A stretch of 64,000 nucleotides of DNA from CAIKMD01 sp963803265 (GCA_963803265.1 CAWDLZ010000015.1:261250-325249), one strand, 5' to 3'. Positions 11,785-20,817 are shown, numbered from the stretch's first letter. The notes: generated by a model from the sequence alone, not told the origin. Numbers and translations are program-made.

Positions 11785-12502
11785 ATGTTTTTCAACAACC
11801 TGCGCGATGACGTCGCCAATGTTCTGAGGCTCGATCCGGCCGCGCGGTCGGGGCTGGAAGTCTGGCTGTGCTACCCGGGCTTCCACGCCGTGGTGATCCA
11901 TCGTCTGTCGCATCTGCTGTGGCGTCATGGTTGGCTGGTTCTAGGGCGCTTCGTGTCGTCGATCGCCCGCAACCTGACCGGCATCGAGATCCATCCCGGC
12001 GCCAAGATCGGCCACCGGCTGTTCATCGATCACGGTGTTGGCGTCGTCATCGGCGAGACCACCGAGATCGGCGACGACGTGACGCTTTATCAGGGCGTGA
12101 CCCTGGGTGGCACCTCGCTCCAGCGCGGCAAGCGTCATCCCACGCTCGAAGACGGCGTCATCGTCGGAGCCGGAGCCAAGGTTTTGGGCGCCTTCACGGT
12201 CGGCAAGGGCGCGCGCATCGGCGCCAATGCCGTGGTGCTCGCCGAGGTGCCGGCGGGGGTCAGCGTGGCTGGCATCCCGGCAAAAATCGTCGGCGAGCGG
12301 CCCAAGCCCGAAGCCGCGCCCGAATTTCTGCCCTATGGCACGCCGTGCGACGACACCCCCGATCCGATCGCCTGTCAATTGAGCGTGCCTCCATGGCGAG
12401 GTCGCGCGGCTTCGCGCGCGGCTGGCCGCTCTCGAGGAGGAACGGCTCGGCGCCGCGGTGCCTGGCGCCTTCCCGCAAGAAATAAGGAGCGTCAACGAGT
12501 GA
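11785..12502 (+). CDS. cysE: Serine O-acetyltransferase CysE (one frame break near the C-terminus)
   Basis: Acetylates serine with acetyl-CoA, the entry to cysteine synthesis. A short-form SAT: N-terminal helices, then hexapeptide left-handed beta-helix repeats (GIEIHPGAKIGHRLFIDHGVGVVIGETTEIGDDVTLYQGVTLGG) with the catalytic DHG histidine and the IPAKIVG loop. The frame breaks near 12389; the tail then reads LHGEVARLRARLAALEEERLG and stops at 12502, overlapping the iscR start. A divergent promoter region with the hydrolase gene must lie in 11620-11784. Coupling cysE to iscR and cysteine desulfurases ties cysteine supply to Fe-S assembly. Confidence 0.92.
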
Positions 12503-12999
12503 GGCTCAGCACCAAGGGACGCTATGCGGTCATGGCCATGGTCGATCTCGCCAAGAATGGCAGCGGCGAGCCGATTTCGCTCGCCGAAATCGCCGAGCGC
12601 CAGGAGATCTCGCTGTCCTATCTCGAACAGCTCTTCGCCAAGCTGCGCGCGGGGAATCTCGTGAAAAGCGTGCGCGGACCCGGCGGCGGCTACCTGCTCG
12701 CTTATGGCGCCGATGAGACTCGCATTTCCGACATCATTCTCGCGGTCGACGAGCCGATCCGCGCCACGCGCTGCACGCCCGGCGCGCCCACCGGCTGCAG
12801 CGGCAATAAGAGCCGCTGCCTCACGCATGATCTGTGGGAAGAGCTCGGCAACCAGATTCATCTTTATCTCAGTTCGGTCACGCTTGCCGATGTATGCGAG
12901 CAACGGGTGCTGGGGCGGAGCGGCGCGCTGCACAGCGAGATGCAAGCGCGCGAGGCGCAGACCCGCGAAATTCGCGCTCGCGTCGTCGCCGCCCAATAG
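12499..12999 (+). CDS. iscR: Rrf2-family Fe-S regulator IscR
   Basis: A 166-residue winged-helix regulator beginning at GTG 12499, inside the cysE stop: RLSTKGRYAVMAMVDLAKNG is the classic IscR opening. Three cysteines in the central loop (C-x7-C-x6-C within RCTPGAPTGCSGNKSRC, followed by LTHDLWEEL) are the expected 2Fe-2S ligands, so the protein should sense Fe-S status and repress or activate the operon that follows. The large open frame that includes cysE in the same register is only a consequence of the cysE frame break. Confidence 0.93.
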   Translation: MRLSTKGRYAVMAMVDLAKNGSGEPISLAEIAERQEISLSYLEQLFAKLRAGNLVKSVRGPGGGYLLAYGADETRISDIILAVDEPIRATRCTPGAPTGCSGNKSRCLTHDLWEELGNQIHLYLSSVTLADVCEQRVLGRSGALHSEMQAREAQTREIRARVVAAQ

Positions 13000-13020
13000 A
13001 TCGAGCTTTCGTCCTCGGCC

Positions 13021-14139
13021 ATGACGGCGATGCGCGCGTCCTATCTCGACTGGAATGCAACCGCCCCGGTGCGGCCCGAGGTCGCGGCGGCGGTGGCGGA
13101 TGCGCTGGAATTGGGCGGCAATCCATCCTCGGTCCATGCCAGCGGCCGCGCCGCGCGCCAAGCGCTCAACACCGCGCGCGCCGCGGTGGCGCGCCTCGTC
13201 AATGCCGCGCCCGACGAGGTCGTCTTTACCAGCGGCGGCACCGAGGCGAATAATTTCGCGCTCCGAGCCTTTCCCGGCCGGCGCGTCGTCGTGTCGGCGA
13301 TCGAGCATGATTCGGTGCGCGCGGCCGCGCCCGAGGCTGCGGTGCTGGCGGTCGACCGCGATGGTCTTGCCGATCTCGACGCGCTCGAACGGATGCTCGC
13401 CGCGCTCGGGCGTCCGGCGCTGGTGTCGCTGATGCTGGCGAACAACGAGACCGGCGCCATTCAGAATCTCGCCGCGGCGGCGCGCGTGGCGCATCGGGCC
13501 GGCGCGCTCATCCATAGCGACGCGATCCAGGCCGCGGGCAAGATCGCGGTGGATTTCCGCGCGTTGGGCGTGGATGCGATGACGCTGTCGGCGCACAAGA
13601 TCGGCGGCGCGATGGGCGTCGGCGCCATGATCCTGCGCGGCGGGGTCGAGGCGCGGCCGCTCGTTCTCGGCGGCGGCCAAGAGCGCCGGCTTCGCGCCGG
13701 CACCGAAAATCTGCCGGGCATTGTCGGCTTCGGCGTTGCGGCGAGGCTCGCTGCCGCAGGCCTCGCGAGCTATGGCGACGTGGCGAGGAAGCGCGATGAG
13801 GCCGAGCGCCGGCTGCTGGCGGTGGCGCCGGATGCGATCGTGTTCGCTGGCGCCGCGCCGCGTTTGCCCAATACGCTCTGCATCGCGATGCCGCGTGTCG
13901 CCGCGACGACGCAGGTGATCGCGCTCGATCTCGCCGGCGTGATGGTCAGCGCGGGGTCGGCCTGCTCCTCGGGCAAGGTCGCGCGCAGCCATGTGCTCGA
14001 TGCCATGGGCGTCGCCCGCGAGGTCGCCGAGTGCGCGATCCGCATCAGCTTGGGTTGGAGCACCGGCGCCGGCGACATCGATCGTCTCGTTGCGGCCTGG
14101 GCCGCGCTCTATGCTCGCGCGAGAGCGAGCGCCGCATGA
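13021..14139 (+). CDS. Cysteine desulfurase, first copy (NifS/IscS class)
   Basis: A 372-residue PLP enzyme that takes sulfur from cysteine as persulfide. SYLDWNATAPVRPEV opens it; TSGGTEANNFALR, the SDAIQAAGKI aspartate and the SAHKIGGAMGVG PLP-lysine motif are intact, and the persulfide cysteine lies in SAGSACSSGK. It is shorter and more divergent than the second copy. Its stop overlaps the next desulfurase start (ATGA). Two tandem desulfurases after iscR suggest division of labour, perhaps one for Fe-S clusters and one for tRNA thiolation via MnmA; that is inference. Confidence 0.9.
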   Translation: MTAMRASYLDWNATAPVRPEVAAAVADALELGGNPSSVHASGRAARQALNTARAAVARLVNAAPDEVVFTSGGTEANNFALRAFPGRRVVVSAIEHDSVRAAAPEAAVLAVDRDGLADLDALERMLAALGRPALVSLMLANNETGAIQNLAAAARVAHRAGALIHSDAIQAAGKIAVDFRALGVDAMTLSAHKIGGAMGVGAMILRGGVEARPLVLGGGQERRLRAGTENLPGIVGFGVAARLAAAGLASYGDVARKRDEAERRLLAVAPDAIVFAGAAPRLPNTLCIAMPRVAATTQVIALDLAGVMVSAGSACSSGKVARSHVLDAMGVAREVAECAIRISLGWSTGAGDIDRLVAAWAALYARARASAA

Positions 14140-15345
14140 CCGCCGCCATCGCGAGCAGGGGCAATACGGCCACCCGTCTATCTCGACAATCAGGCGACCA
14201 CGCCGTGCGATCCTCGCGTCGTGCAGGCGATGCTGCCCTGGTTCACCGAGAAGTTCGGCAATCCGAGTTCGGCGACGCATTCTTACGGCCGCGAGGCCGC
14301 GGCCGCGGTCGAGCGCGCGCGCGCGCAGCTTGCTGCCCTCATCGGCGCCGATCCGCGCGAGATCGTCTTCACCTCGGGCGCCACCGAATCGAACAATCTC
14401 GCGGTGAAGGGCGCGTTGCGCTTCCACCGGCAATTCGGCAAGGACCATGTCGTCACCCTGGTCACCGAGCATAAATGCGTGATCGAGAGCTGCCGCGCGA
14501 TGGAGGAAGCGGGTTTCCGCGCGACCTATCTGCCGGTCGCGGCGAATGGATTGGTCGATCCGGCGCTTCTCGACGCGGCGATCGAGGACAAGACGGCGCT
14601 CGTCTCGGTGATGGCCGCGCATAACGAGATCGGCGTCATCCAGCCGCTCGCCGAATTGGGCGCGCTGTGCCGGCGGCGCGGCGTCCTGTTCCATTCCGAC
14701 GCGGCGCAGGCGGTCGGCAAGATCGCGGTCGATGTCGAGGCGATGAACCTCGATCTCCTCTCGATTTCGGGGCACAAGATTTACGGCCCCAAGGGGGTAG
14801 GCGCGCTCTATGTCCGCCGCCGGCCGCGGGCGCGGATCGCGCCGCTCATCGATGGCGGCGGGCAGGAGCGGGGCATGCGCTCGGGCACGCTGCCGACGCC
14901 GCTTTGCATCGGCTTGGGCGAAGCCGCTGCCCTGGCGCAACGCGAGATGACCGGGGAAGCAGAGCGTCTCCTCGGCTTGCGGCGGCGCTTTCTCGCCGGG
15001 ATCGAGCGGAGCGTGAGAGAGGTTCATCTCAACGGCGATCCGGCTGCGCGCTTGCCCGGCAATCTCAATCTGAGCTTTCCCGGGATTCCGGCAGCGGCGC
15101 TGATGGCGGCGTGCCCGGGTTTGGCGTTGTCCAGCGGCTCGGCCTGCACCGCGGGCGAGATCGAGCCGTCCTTCGTGTTGCGGGCGCTGGGCCTGTCGGA
15201 CGATCTCGCATCCTCGTCGCTGCGGATCGGGCTGGGCCGCTTCACCACGGCGGAGGAGGTCGATTTCGCGGTCGAGACCCTGGCGGCGGCGGCCAAGCGC
15301 TTGGGCGTCGCCGGGGTGACAAGCGCCCTGGCGGGGACCACATAA
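14136..15345 (+). CDS. iscS: Cysteine desulfurase IscS, second copy (one frame break at the N-terminus)
   Basis: Canonical IscS-type desulfurase. ATG at 14136 overlaps the upstream stop; after about 12 codons the frame breaks near 14171 and continues as PVYLDNQATTPCDPRVVQAMLPW. TSGATESNNLAVKG, HSDAAQAVGKI and SISGHKIYGPKGVGALYVR (PLP lysine) are present, and the catalytic cysteine sits in LALSSGSACTAGEIEPSFVLRALG. Corrected length is about 402 residues. iscA follows after 18 bp. No iscU scaffold gene lies between them, unlike the classical operon. Confidence 0.93.
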
Positions 15346-15363
15346 GGATGGTATCAAGCGGAG

Positions 15364-15708
15364 ATGGCGATGGCATTGAAGCAGGCGATGAGTGTGACGG
15401 ACGCGGCGGCCCAACGTATCCAGGGCATGTTGGCCAAGCGCGGCAAGCCGTCCGCCGGGATTCGCGTCGGCGTGCGCTCGCGTGGCTGCTCTGGCCTGAC
15501 CTATACGCTCGAATATGCCGACGAGAAGGGCAAGTTCGACGAGGTGGTCGAGGCCAAGGGCGTCACCATCCTGATCGATCCCAAGGCGACCATGTTCATA
15601 ATCGGCACCGAGATGGATTACGTCGAGGACAAGCTGCAATCCGGCTTCACCTTCCGCAATCCGAATGAAAAGGGCCGTTGCGGCTGCGGCAAATCCTTCC
15701 ACGTTTGA
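15364..15708 (+). CDS. iscA: A-type Fe-S carrier protein IscA
   Basis: A 114-residue HesB/IscA family protein that carries or delivers Fe-S clusters. The three conserved cysteines are visible: one in VRSRGCSGLTYTLEYA and the C-terminal CGCGKSFHV pair. Length and motifs are typical. It lies directly after iscS in the same direction and 10 bp before a small Hsp70-like gene. ATG 15364 and 15370 are both possible starts. Confidence 0.94.
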   Translation: MAMALKQAMSVTDAAAQRIQGMLAKRGKPSAGIRVGVRSRGCSGLTYTLEYADEKGKFDEVVEAKGVTILIDPKATMFIIGTEMDYVEDKLQSGFTFRNPNEKGRCGCGKSFHV

Positions 15709-15718
15709 TCCTCGCGCG

Positions 15719-16121
15719 ATGAAGCTTTTCCAGATCGAGGAGCCGGAAGGCCCACCGCTCGACGCCTCGGGGCCCGGCGCCGCAATCGGCATCGCCCTGG
15801 GCGCGGCGGGCGCGGCGGTGGCATGCTCGGTCGGCGGCAATGCCGAAATCCTGCCCGATGCGGACGGCGAGGACCTGCTCCAAGAACCCGATCTCGCGGC
15901 GCTGCTGCTGGCCTTGCGGTCGCGGGCGGAAAAGCAATTGGCGCGGCCAGTGACGCATGCGGTGGTTGCCGCGACGCCGCGCGACGATGCCGCGTTGGCG
16001 CGCGCCGCCGATGCCGCGGGCCTCGGTGCTCCTCAGCGTCTGCGACGCCGCGGAAGGGACGGTCGCCGCCGCGCTGGCGGCGGCGGAGCTCGCCGAGACG
16101 CTGGCGCCGCGCGCGGGGTGA
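15719..16121 (+). CDS. Truncated, degenerate Hsp70/HscA-like protein (one frame break)
   Basis: An acidic, alanine-rich protein of about 133 residues after removing one base near 16025. AIGIALGAAGAAVA resembles the Hsp70 phosphate-1 loop GIDLGTTNSLVA with the catalytic D and T residues replaced; AEILPDADGEDLL resembles the following HscA stretch; and PVTHAVVAATPRDDAALARAADAAGLGVL resembles the Hsp70 segment PVTDAVVTVPAYFDDAQR..AGLNVL. It sits between iscA and fdx, where hscA normally lies. I infer a remnant or miniaturised HscA lacking ATPase competence and the whole substrate-binding domain. Similarity is by eye and needs a profile search. Confidence 0.5.
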
Positions 16122-16462
16122 GCGACGTGACGACCAAAATGACCTTCATCGAACGCGACGGCACGCGCCGCGAGGTGGAGGCGCCGATCGGCCTCTCCGT
16201 GCTCGAGATCGCGCACCGCAACGACATCGATATCGAAGGCGCGTGCGAAGGGTCGCTCGCCTGCTCGACCTGCCACGTCATCATCGAGCCGGATTGGTAC
16301 GAGCTGTTGAAGGATGCCAGCGAGGACGAGGAAGACATGCTCGATCTCGCCTTCGGCCTCACCCAGACCTCGCGGCTCGGCTGCCAGATCATCATGACCG
16401 AGGAGCTCGACGGGTTGATCGTGCGCCTGCCGCAGGCGACGCGCAACATGATGAACCTTTAG
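16118..16462 (+). CDS. fdx: Adrenodoxin-type 2Fe-2S ferredoxin (isc-associated)
   Basis: Supplies electrons for Fe-S cluster assembly. The 114-residue product carries C-x5-C-x2-C (GACEGSLACSTCHVII) and a fourth cysteine in SRLGCQIIM, the vertebrate/ISC-ferredoxin arrangement. The acidic patch DASEDEEDMLD, typical of this class, is present. GTG at 16118 overlaps the stop of the Hsp70-like gene; GTG 16127 or ATG 16139 are alternatives. mnmA follows after 13 bp. Confidence 0.94.
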   Translation: MSDVTTKMTFIERDGTRREVEAPIGLSVLEIAHRNDIDIEGACEGSLACSTCHVIIEPDWYELLKDASEDEEDMLDLAFGLTQTSRLGCQIIMTEELDGLIVRLPQATRNMMNL

Positions 16463-16475
16463 GCCGAGGTGCCGC

Positions 16476-17589
16476 GTGCTGGCGCATGCATTCGACCTGC
16501 CCAAGCCCGCGAAGGCCTGCCGCGTCGTCGTCGCCCTGTCAGGCGGCGTCGATAGCGCGACCGCCGCAGCGCTCCTCGTCGAGGCGGGCTGCGAGGTCGT
16601 CGGCGTCACGCTACAGCTCTACGATCACGGCGCGGCGATGGGCAAAAAGGGCGCGTGCTGTGCCGGTCGGGACATCAACGACGCCCAGCGCGTGGCGGAG
16701 CGGCTCGGGATTCCACATTACGTCGCTCGATTACGAGGACCGCTTCCGCGCCGAGGTGATCGAAACTTTCGCCGAATCCTATCGGCGCGGCGAGACCCCG
16801 ATCCCTTGCGTGACCTGCAACCGCACCGTCAAGTTCCGCGATCTTCTGGCGACCGCGCAGGAACTGGGCGCCGACGCGCTGGCGACCGGGCATTATGCCC
16901 GCCGCATCGAGGGCGCTTCCGGTCCCGAGCTTCATCGCGCCGCCGAGAGTGCGCGCGACCAGACCTATTTCCTGTTCGCGACCACAGGCGCGCAGCTCGA
17001 TTACCTGCGCTTTCCAGTCGGGGCCTTGACCAAGGACGAAACCCGGGCGCTGGCGCGGCGTTTCGATCTTCCGGTCGCGGCCAAGCCCGACAGCCAGGAT
17101 ATCTGCTTCGTGCCGACGGGCGACTACCGCGATCTCATCGCGAAGCTCAAGCCCGGCACGATCGAGCCCGGCGAGGTGGTCGACGAGGCGGGCAATGTGC
17201 TCGGGCCTCACGACGGGATCATCCATTTCACCGTCGGGCAGCGCAAGGGCCTGGGCATCGCGAGCGCCGCGCCGCTCTATGTCCTACGGATCGAGCCCGA
17301 GGCGCGACGCGTCGTCGTCGGCCCGCGCGCGTCGCTGGGATCGCAGCTTGTAGCCTTACGCGACGTGAATTGGCTGGGGCCGGCGCCCGCCGGCCCTTTG
17401 CCCGTCGCCGTCAAGCTGCGCTCGGCGCAAGCCCCGGTGGCGGGCGCCATCGAGCTCGACGAAAAGGGCGGCGGCATGGTGACCCTCGACGAGCCGGCGC
17501 TGGCCGTCGCGCCCGGCCAGGCCTGCGTCGTCTATGATGGCGCGCGCGTCCTCGGCGGCGGCTGGATCACGCGCGAACCCGTATCATGA
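16476..17589 (+). CDS. mnmA: tRNA-specific 2-thiouridylase MnmA (one frame break)
   Basis: Thiolates U34 of tRNA-Lys/Glu/Gln using sulfur from IscS, so its position at the end of the desulfurase cluster makes functional sense. The PP-loop VVVALSGGVDSATAAALL and catalytic cysteines (CVTCNRTVKF and the one in DSQDICFVP) are visible. The frame breaks near 16727: HYV continues one base later as LDYEDRFRAEVIETFAESY. Corrected length is about 370 residues, standard. The GTG start at 16476 is preceded by GCCGAGGTGCC, so the true start is not certain. Confidence 0.92.
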
Positions 17590-17598
17590 ACGCAGCGC

Positions 17599-18609
17599 TC
17601 ATTTGATTTGCTGCGCGGCGGCGGTGACGAGGCTGAGATCGGCGTAGTTCTTGACCTCGACATCCTCCTTGATGAAGCCGAGCGCGCGCATCACGCCGAT
17701 GCTTTTCTGCAGCGCGTCGAGATCGGGCAGCAGATTCGGATCGCTGTAGGCATCGTCCGCGGTGAAGAGATAAGCGTCGAGGCTCGCCGGATCTTGCTTG
17801 GTGAGGCGCGCGACAATGCCCACCACCTCCTTGTGGTTGGCCGGATCGTGGAACCAGCGGATGCCGGTCATCATGTCGGCGAAGAAATCGATGAGCGCGG
17901 CGCGGTTCGCCGCGAGGAAACCGGCGCGCGCGGCTTGCATGGTTGCCTGCGAGCGTCCCATCGCGTCCTGGGCGGTGAAGAGGATATGCGAATTCGCCCG
18001 CAAATCCGGGTTCATCGCCCATGGGTTCGCGCCGATGATGAGCGCGGCTTTCCGCTCGAGCAGCATCGGCCCCATATTGGCGTAGTCGGTTTCGACGGTG
18101 GTGTAGTCCTTCTTGTCCTCGAGATGATGCTGCAGAAGCATCCAGCGCATGGCCACGTCGAACGCGCCGCCGGCGCCGTTGGTCGCCACCACCTTGCCTT
18201 TCAAATCCTCGATTCGATCGATGCCGCCATCGTTTCGCACCAGATAGGGGACCGATTTATGGCCGGCGACGCCGTCCTGCAAATTGTCGGCGACGATGCG
18301 GATATCGTCCATATGCGCGTTGAGCACGGCGAGGGCGAAGGTGGAATAACCGATCGAGACGATATCGGCCTCGCCCTCGGCGAGCGCGGTCAGCTCGAGC
18401 GAGGTGCTCTGGAAATGGTGCGGCTCGAACCGGTAGGAGCTGCCGAGATGCGTCAGCAGCTCCTTCTTTTCGAGGAGCATCGGAGAATAGCCGCTGGTGA
18501 TGACGGTGAAGCCGGTGCGAACGGTAACCGGCTCGGCGAAGGCCGGCGCTCCGCCGCAGAGGAGCGCCGCACCTAGGATCGCCGATCGCATCGCCGCTCG
18601 TGCCGGCAT
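17599..18609 (-). CDS. ABC transporter periplasmic substrate-binding protein (SsuA/NMT1-like)
   Basis: A 336-residue exported binding protein: signal peptide MPARAAMRSAILGAALLCGGAPAFA, then VTVRTGFTVITSGYSPMLLEKKE and the family stretch LTALAEGEADIVSIGYSTFALAVL. ATG at 18609 has a GAAGGGGAAAC ribosome-binding region, better than the in-frame start 51 bp upstream. It is an orphan without permease genes beside it and converges on mnmA. Ligands of this class include sulfonates, taurine, nitrate and aromatic acids; none can be assigned. Confidence 0.82.
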   Translation of the reverse strand: MPARAAMRSAILGAALLCGGAPAFAEPVTVRTGFTVITSGYSPMLLEKKELLTHLGSSYRFEPHHFQSTSLELTALAEGEADIVSIGYSTFALAVLNAHMDDIRIVADNLQDGVAGHKSVPYLVRNDGGIDRIEDLKGKVVATNGAGGAFDVAMRWMLLQHHLEDKKDYTTVETDYANMGPMLLERKAALIIGANPWAMNPDLRANSHILFTAQDAMGRSQATMQAARAGFLAANRAALIDFFADMMTGIRWFHDPANHKEVVGIVARLTKQDPASLDAYLFTADDAYSDPNLLPDLDALQKSIGVMRALGFIKEDVEVKNYADLSLVTAAAQQIK

Positions 18610-18724
18610 AGTTTCCCCTTCGGTCGGAGGATGATATCGCGCGGGGTTTCCGCCCGCCATGGCATCGATCGGGAGGCTCGGCTTGACGGGCGTGGCCTCG
18701 CTCCCTATACCGCATGCCGGTTGG

Positions 18725-18801
18725 GGCGGGGTAGCTCAGTTGGTTAGAGCAGGGGAATCATAATCCCAAGGTCGGGGGTTCAACTCCCTCCCCCGCTACC
18801 A
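18725..18801 (+). tRNA. tRNA-Met (CAU), integration target
   Basis: A 77-nt cloverleaf. The 7-bp acceptor stem pairs GGCGGGG with CCCCGCT (first pair G-U), CCA is encoded, the D-arm has GCTC/GAGC, the anticodon loop is ATCATAA with CAT, and the T-arm is GGGGG-TTCAACT-CCCTC. The outermost anticodon-stem pair is G-A, a mismatch. The sequence resembles alphaproteobacterial elongator tRNA-Met; a lysidine-modified tRNA-Ile2 with the same CAT cannot be fully excluded. Its 3' 46 nt form part of the attachment repeat of the element that follows. Confidence 0.93.
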
Positions 18802-18805
18802 AATT
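18756..18805 (+). repeat. Left attachment site (attL), 50-bp direct repeat
   Basis: The 50 bases covering the anticodon loop to just past the CCA end of tRNA-Met recur without a mismatch at 34630-34679. The flanks diverge immediately outside, so these are exact borders of the duplication expected from site-specific integration into a tRNA 3' half. Because the tRNA copy here is whole, the gene remains functional. Confidence 0.93.
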
Positions 18806-18996
18806 TCTTCAAGTAAAATCAAATAGTTATTTCGACTATAAGGTTCAGATGGGACCGTTGTCATGTTGCAAATCCTTGCAACATGTTTCGTTGAATTTCA
18901 AGGACTTGCAAAAAGTGCGGGAAAATCCTTGCGACATGGATGCGACACAGGACTCGTTTTTGACAAAGGACGTGCTTTGTCCTTATTATACGGTCT

Positions 18997-19521
18997 ATGC
19001 CGGAAGATGGCCTGTCAGTTTCGGAGATTGCTGAGCGGATTTCCGTGTCCGATGACGCGGAGACAATCGCGCGGCTTGTGCGGCAAATCCGGTATTGGAC
19101 ACTGGTACAGGCGCTTCATCCGCTGGAAGGGGTTTACACCGGCACCGGCGTCCATCGCCGCTATGCCGAGGCAGAAATTTATTTCGCCGCTGTTCTGTCG
19201 CGCGCAGCGGCAATGGGGATCGCGGTCGGCGGCCTGATCGGAATCTCGACGGCGCTAAGAAGCCATATCCGCGGCCGGTTCGGGCGTGGCAAGGCGCTCT
19301 GGCAATCCGCCATCGCAGGTAAGCTCGCCGTGGTAGCAATCGTCGGCCTTCGGATCACGGACGATGCCAGCTCTTACGAATCGGCCTTTGCCGGGCTTTA
19401 TGACGCCAGTCAGCGAAAGGTGATGGCCGATATAGAGCATGATCTAGATTCATCGGAATACCAAAGCGCCTATCTGCTCCGCCTCACGGAAATCTTTTCC
19501 AAGCTCAAGCCGCGAGCGTGA
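18997..19521 (+). CDS. MerR-type helix-turn-helix regulator of the element
   Basis: A 174-residue protein. The N-terminal half shows SVSEIAERI, VRQIRYWTLVQALHPL and YTGTGVHRRYAEAEIYFAAVLSRAAAMGI, the winged-helix pattern of MerR-like DNA-binding proteins. The C-terminal half has no recognisable effector domain. It is the first gene inside the element, 195 bp after the tRNA, and is followed 7 bp later by a small HTH protein, so it probably controls excision or element gene expression. ATG 18997 is the first start in the frame that includes the domain. Confidence 0.6.
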   Translation: MPEDGLSVSEIAERISVSDDAETIARLVRQIRYWTLVQALHPLEGVYTGTGVHRRYAEAEIYFAAVLSRAAAMGIAVGGLIGISTALRSHIRGRFGRGKALWQSAIAGKLAVVAIVGLRITDDASSYESAFAGLYDASQRKVMADIEHDLDSSEYQSAYLLRLTEIFSKLKPRA

Positions 19522-19527
19522 TTTTCG

Positions 19528-19749
19528 ATGTCACCGGGAATCGCCATCACCGCGGCCGAAGACACGCTCCAAGGCGTGACCGCGATCGGTGGCTACATCG
19601 GGAAGAGCCGACGCCAAACTTATTATCTTCTTGAGCAGCGCTTAATTCCGGGCTTCAAGCTCGGTGGGCAATGGCATATGCGCAAGAGCACCTATCTTGC
19701 GCATCTGGAAAAGCTTGAAGCGGCGGCGACCATGGATTCCGTGCCGTAA
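19528..19749 (+). CDS. Small HTH protein, excisionase/AlpA-like
   Basis: A 73-residue protein with a single helix-turn-helix: GGYIGKSRRQTYYLLEQRLIPGFKLGGQWHMRKSTYLAHLEKLE, the pattern of helix_turn_helix_17 DNA-binding proteins (excisionase or AlpA type), in which a recognition helix is followed by a wing with GxxW and R-K-S. A natural candidate for the recombination directionality factor of the integrase, although the two lie 12 kb apart. Function is inferred from fold and location. Confidence 0.6.
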   Translation: MSPGIAITAAEDTLQGVTAIGGYIGKSRRQTYYLLEQRLIPGFKLGGQWHMRKSTYLAHLEKLEAAATMDSVP

Positions 19750-19764
19750 GCGCACAGGCCCCAA

Positions 19765-20724
19765 ATGCCGAGCTTCGTGCGCAAATGGATCAAGACCCTC
19801 GATCGCCAAGCCAAAGCTGAGCGAATCAAGATCAGGCGAAAGAGAGCTGATGGCCGACGCTGGCATCTTATCGATACCGCGACCCAGCTCTTGGCCAGGA
19901 TGGATTACGACGAACTCTCGATTGCGCGGGTGACGAAAGAAGCCGGATGCTCAACAGGCGCTTTTTACCTGCGGTTTCCGAGCAAGGAGGATTTTCTTGA
20001 GGCAACGATCGCCGAAACGCTCGGTAGTGCCACGAGGTCTGTAAAGGACGAATTGGCGGCCGAGCGTTGGGTCGATGCCACGACCGAAGGCGTAATCCGC
20101 GCGATCGCCCAAGAAGTCGTCCAGCGGACAGGAAATCGTCGCACCGCGGGCGTCGTCCGCGCCGCAATTAAGCTTGGCACGACAAGGCCTCAGGCTCTTC
20201 AACCCCTCAAGGAATATCAAGCGACGGTTTTGCAGTGCGCCACCGCCCTTGTATCAACGCGCCTCGAATCTGAGCAACCTGAAATCGCAATAAAAGAAGC
20301 GATGCAAATTATTTTTGCGACGGCGGTGGATTCCGTCGTTCAGAATTCGGGACCGCTACAAGCCGGAACTCGGAGGCTACGCAATCGCATGAATTCGTTG
20401 CTGGCTATCATGCTCGATATTAATTTTGTCCGCGACAGATGCGTTGCCGATGAAGACGGAAGCGACGAAGAATTGAACAGAGATCAAGCGAAGGAAACTG
20501 AAGAACCTCCGCAGGTGCCGGAGGGATATATCGCCGTCGTTGATCCGGATTTACAAGTCTATCGTGGAATTGAAAGAATTCAGACGGAATCCTCAAAATC
20601 GAAGCGTGGCGCGCGCAAGAAGCAAGCGGCTGCGCCGATAATGCGGGCTCGGGATGGAGCTGCGACCGAGGCCAAGAATGCGACAACATCGCTGGCGCGG
20701 CCAAAACGATTCAAATTGATTTGA
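19765..20724 (+). CDS. TetR-family transcriptional regulator, long form
   Basis: A 319-residue protein. A basic N-terminal extension precedes a TetR HTH at about residues 28-75 (LIDTATQLLARMDYDELSIARVTKEAGCSTGAFYLRFPSKEDFLEATI). A ligand-binding helical domain follows to about residue 215. The last ~100 residues are charged and low complexity, ending RPKRFKLI, unusual for TetR proteins (about 200 residues). It lies 93 bp from the leader-distal end of the CRISPR array. The operator and ligand are unknown. Confidence 0.75.
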   Translation: MPSFVRKWIKTLDRQAKAERIKIRRKRADGRRWHLIDTATQLLARMDYDELSIARVTKEAGCSTGAFYLRFPSKEDFLEATIAETLGSATRSVKDELAAERWVDATTEGVIRAIAQEVVQRTGNRRTAGVVRAAIKLGTTRPQALQPLKEYQATVLQCATALVSTRLESEQPEIAIKEAMQIIFATAVDSVVQNSGPLQAGTRRLRNRMNSLLAIMLDINFVRDRCVADEDGSDEELNRDQAKETEEPPQVPEGYIAVVDPDLQVYRGIERIQTESSKSKRGARKKQAAAPIMRARDGAATEAKNATTSLARPKRFKLI

Positions 20725-20817
20725 CGAGGGGGTTGGCGACCTGGCGTAGAGATATTTATGGTCGTTTGCGCGTCCGATGAAGCTGAATTCAGCTTTCGAC
20801 TTCGCAGCCGGAAAATT

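Noticed and set aside
11941..15840. A 1299-codon open frame on the minus strand opposite cysE-iscR-iscS-iscA
   Set aside because: High-GC antisense shadow. Its product is arginine/histidine/alanine rich with no domain, while the plus strand carries clear conserved enzymes.
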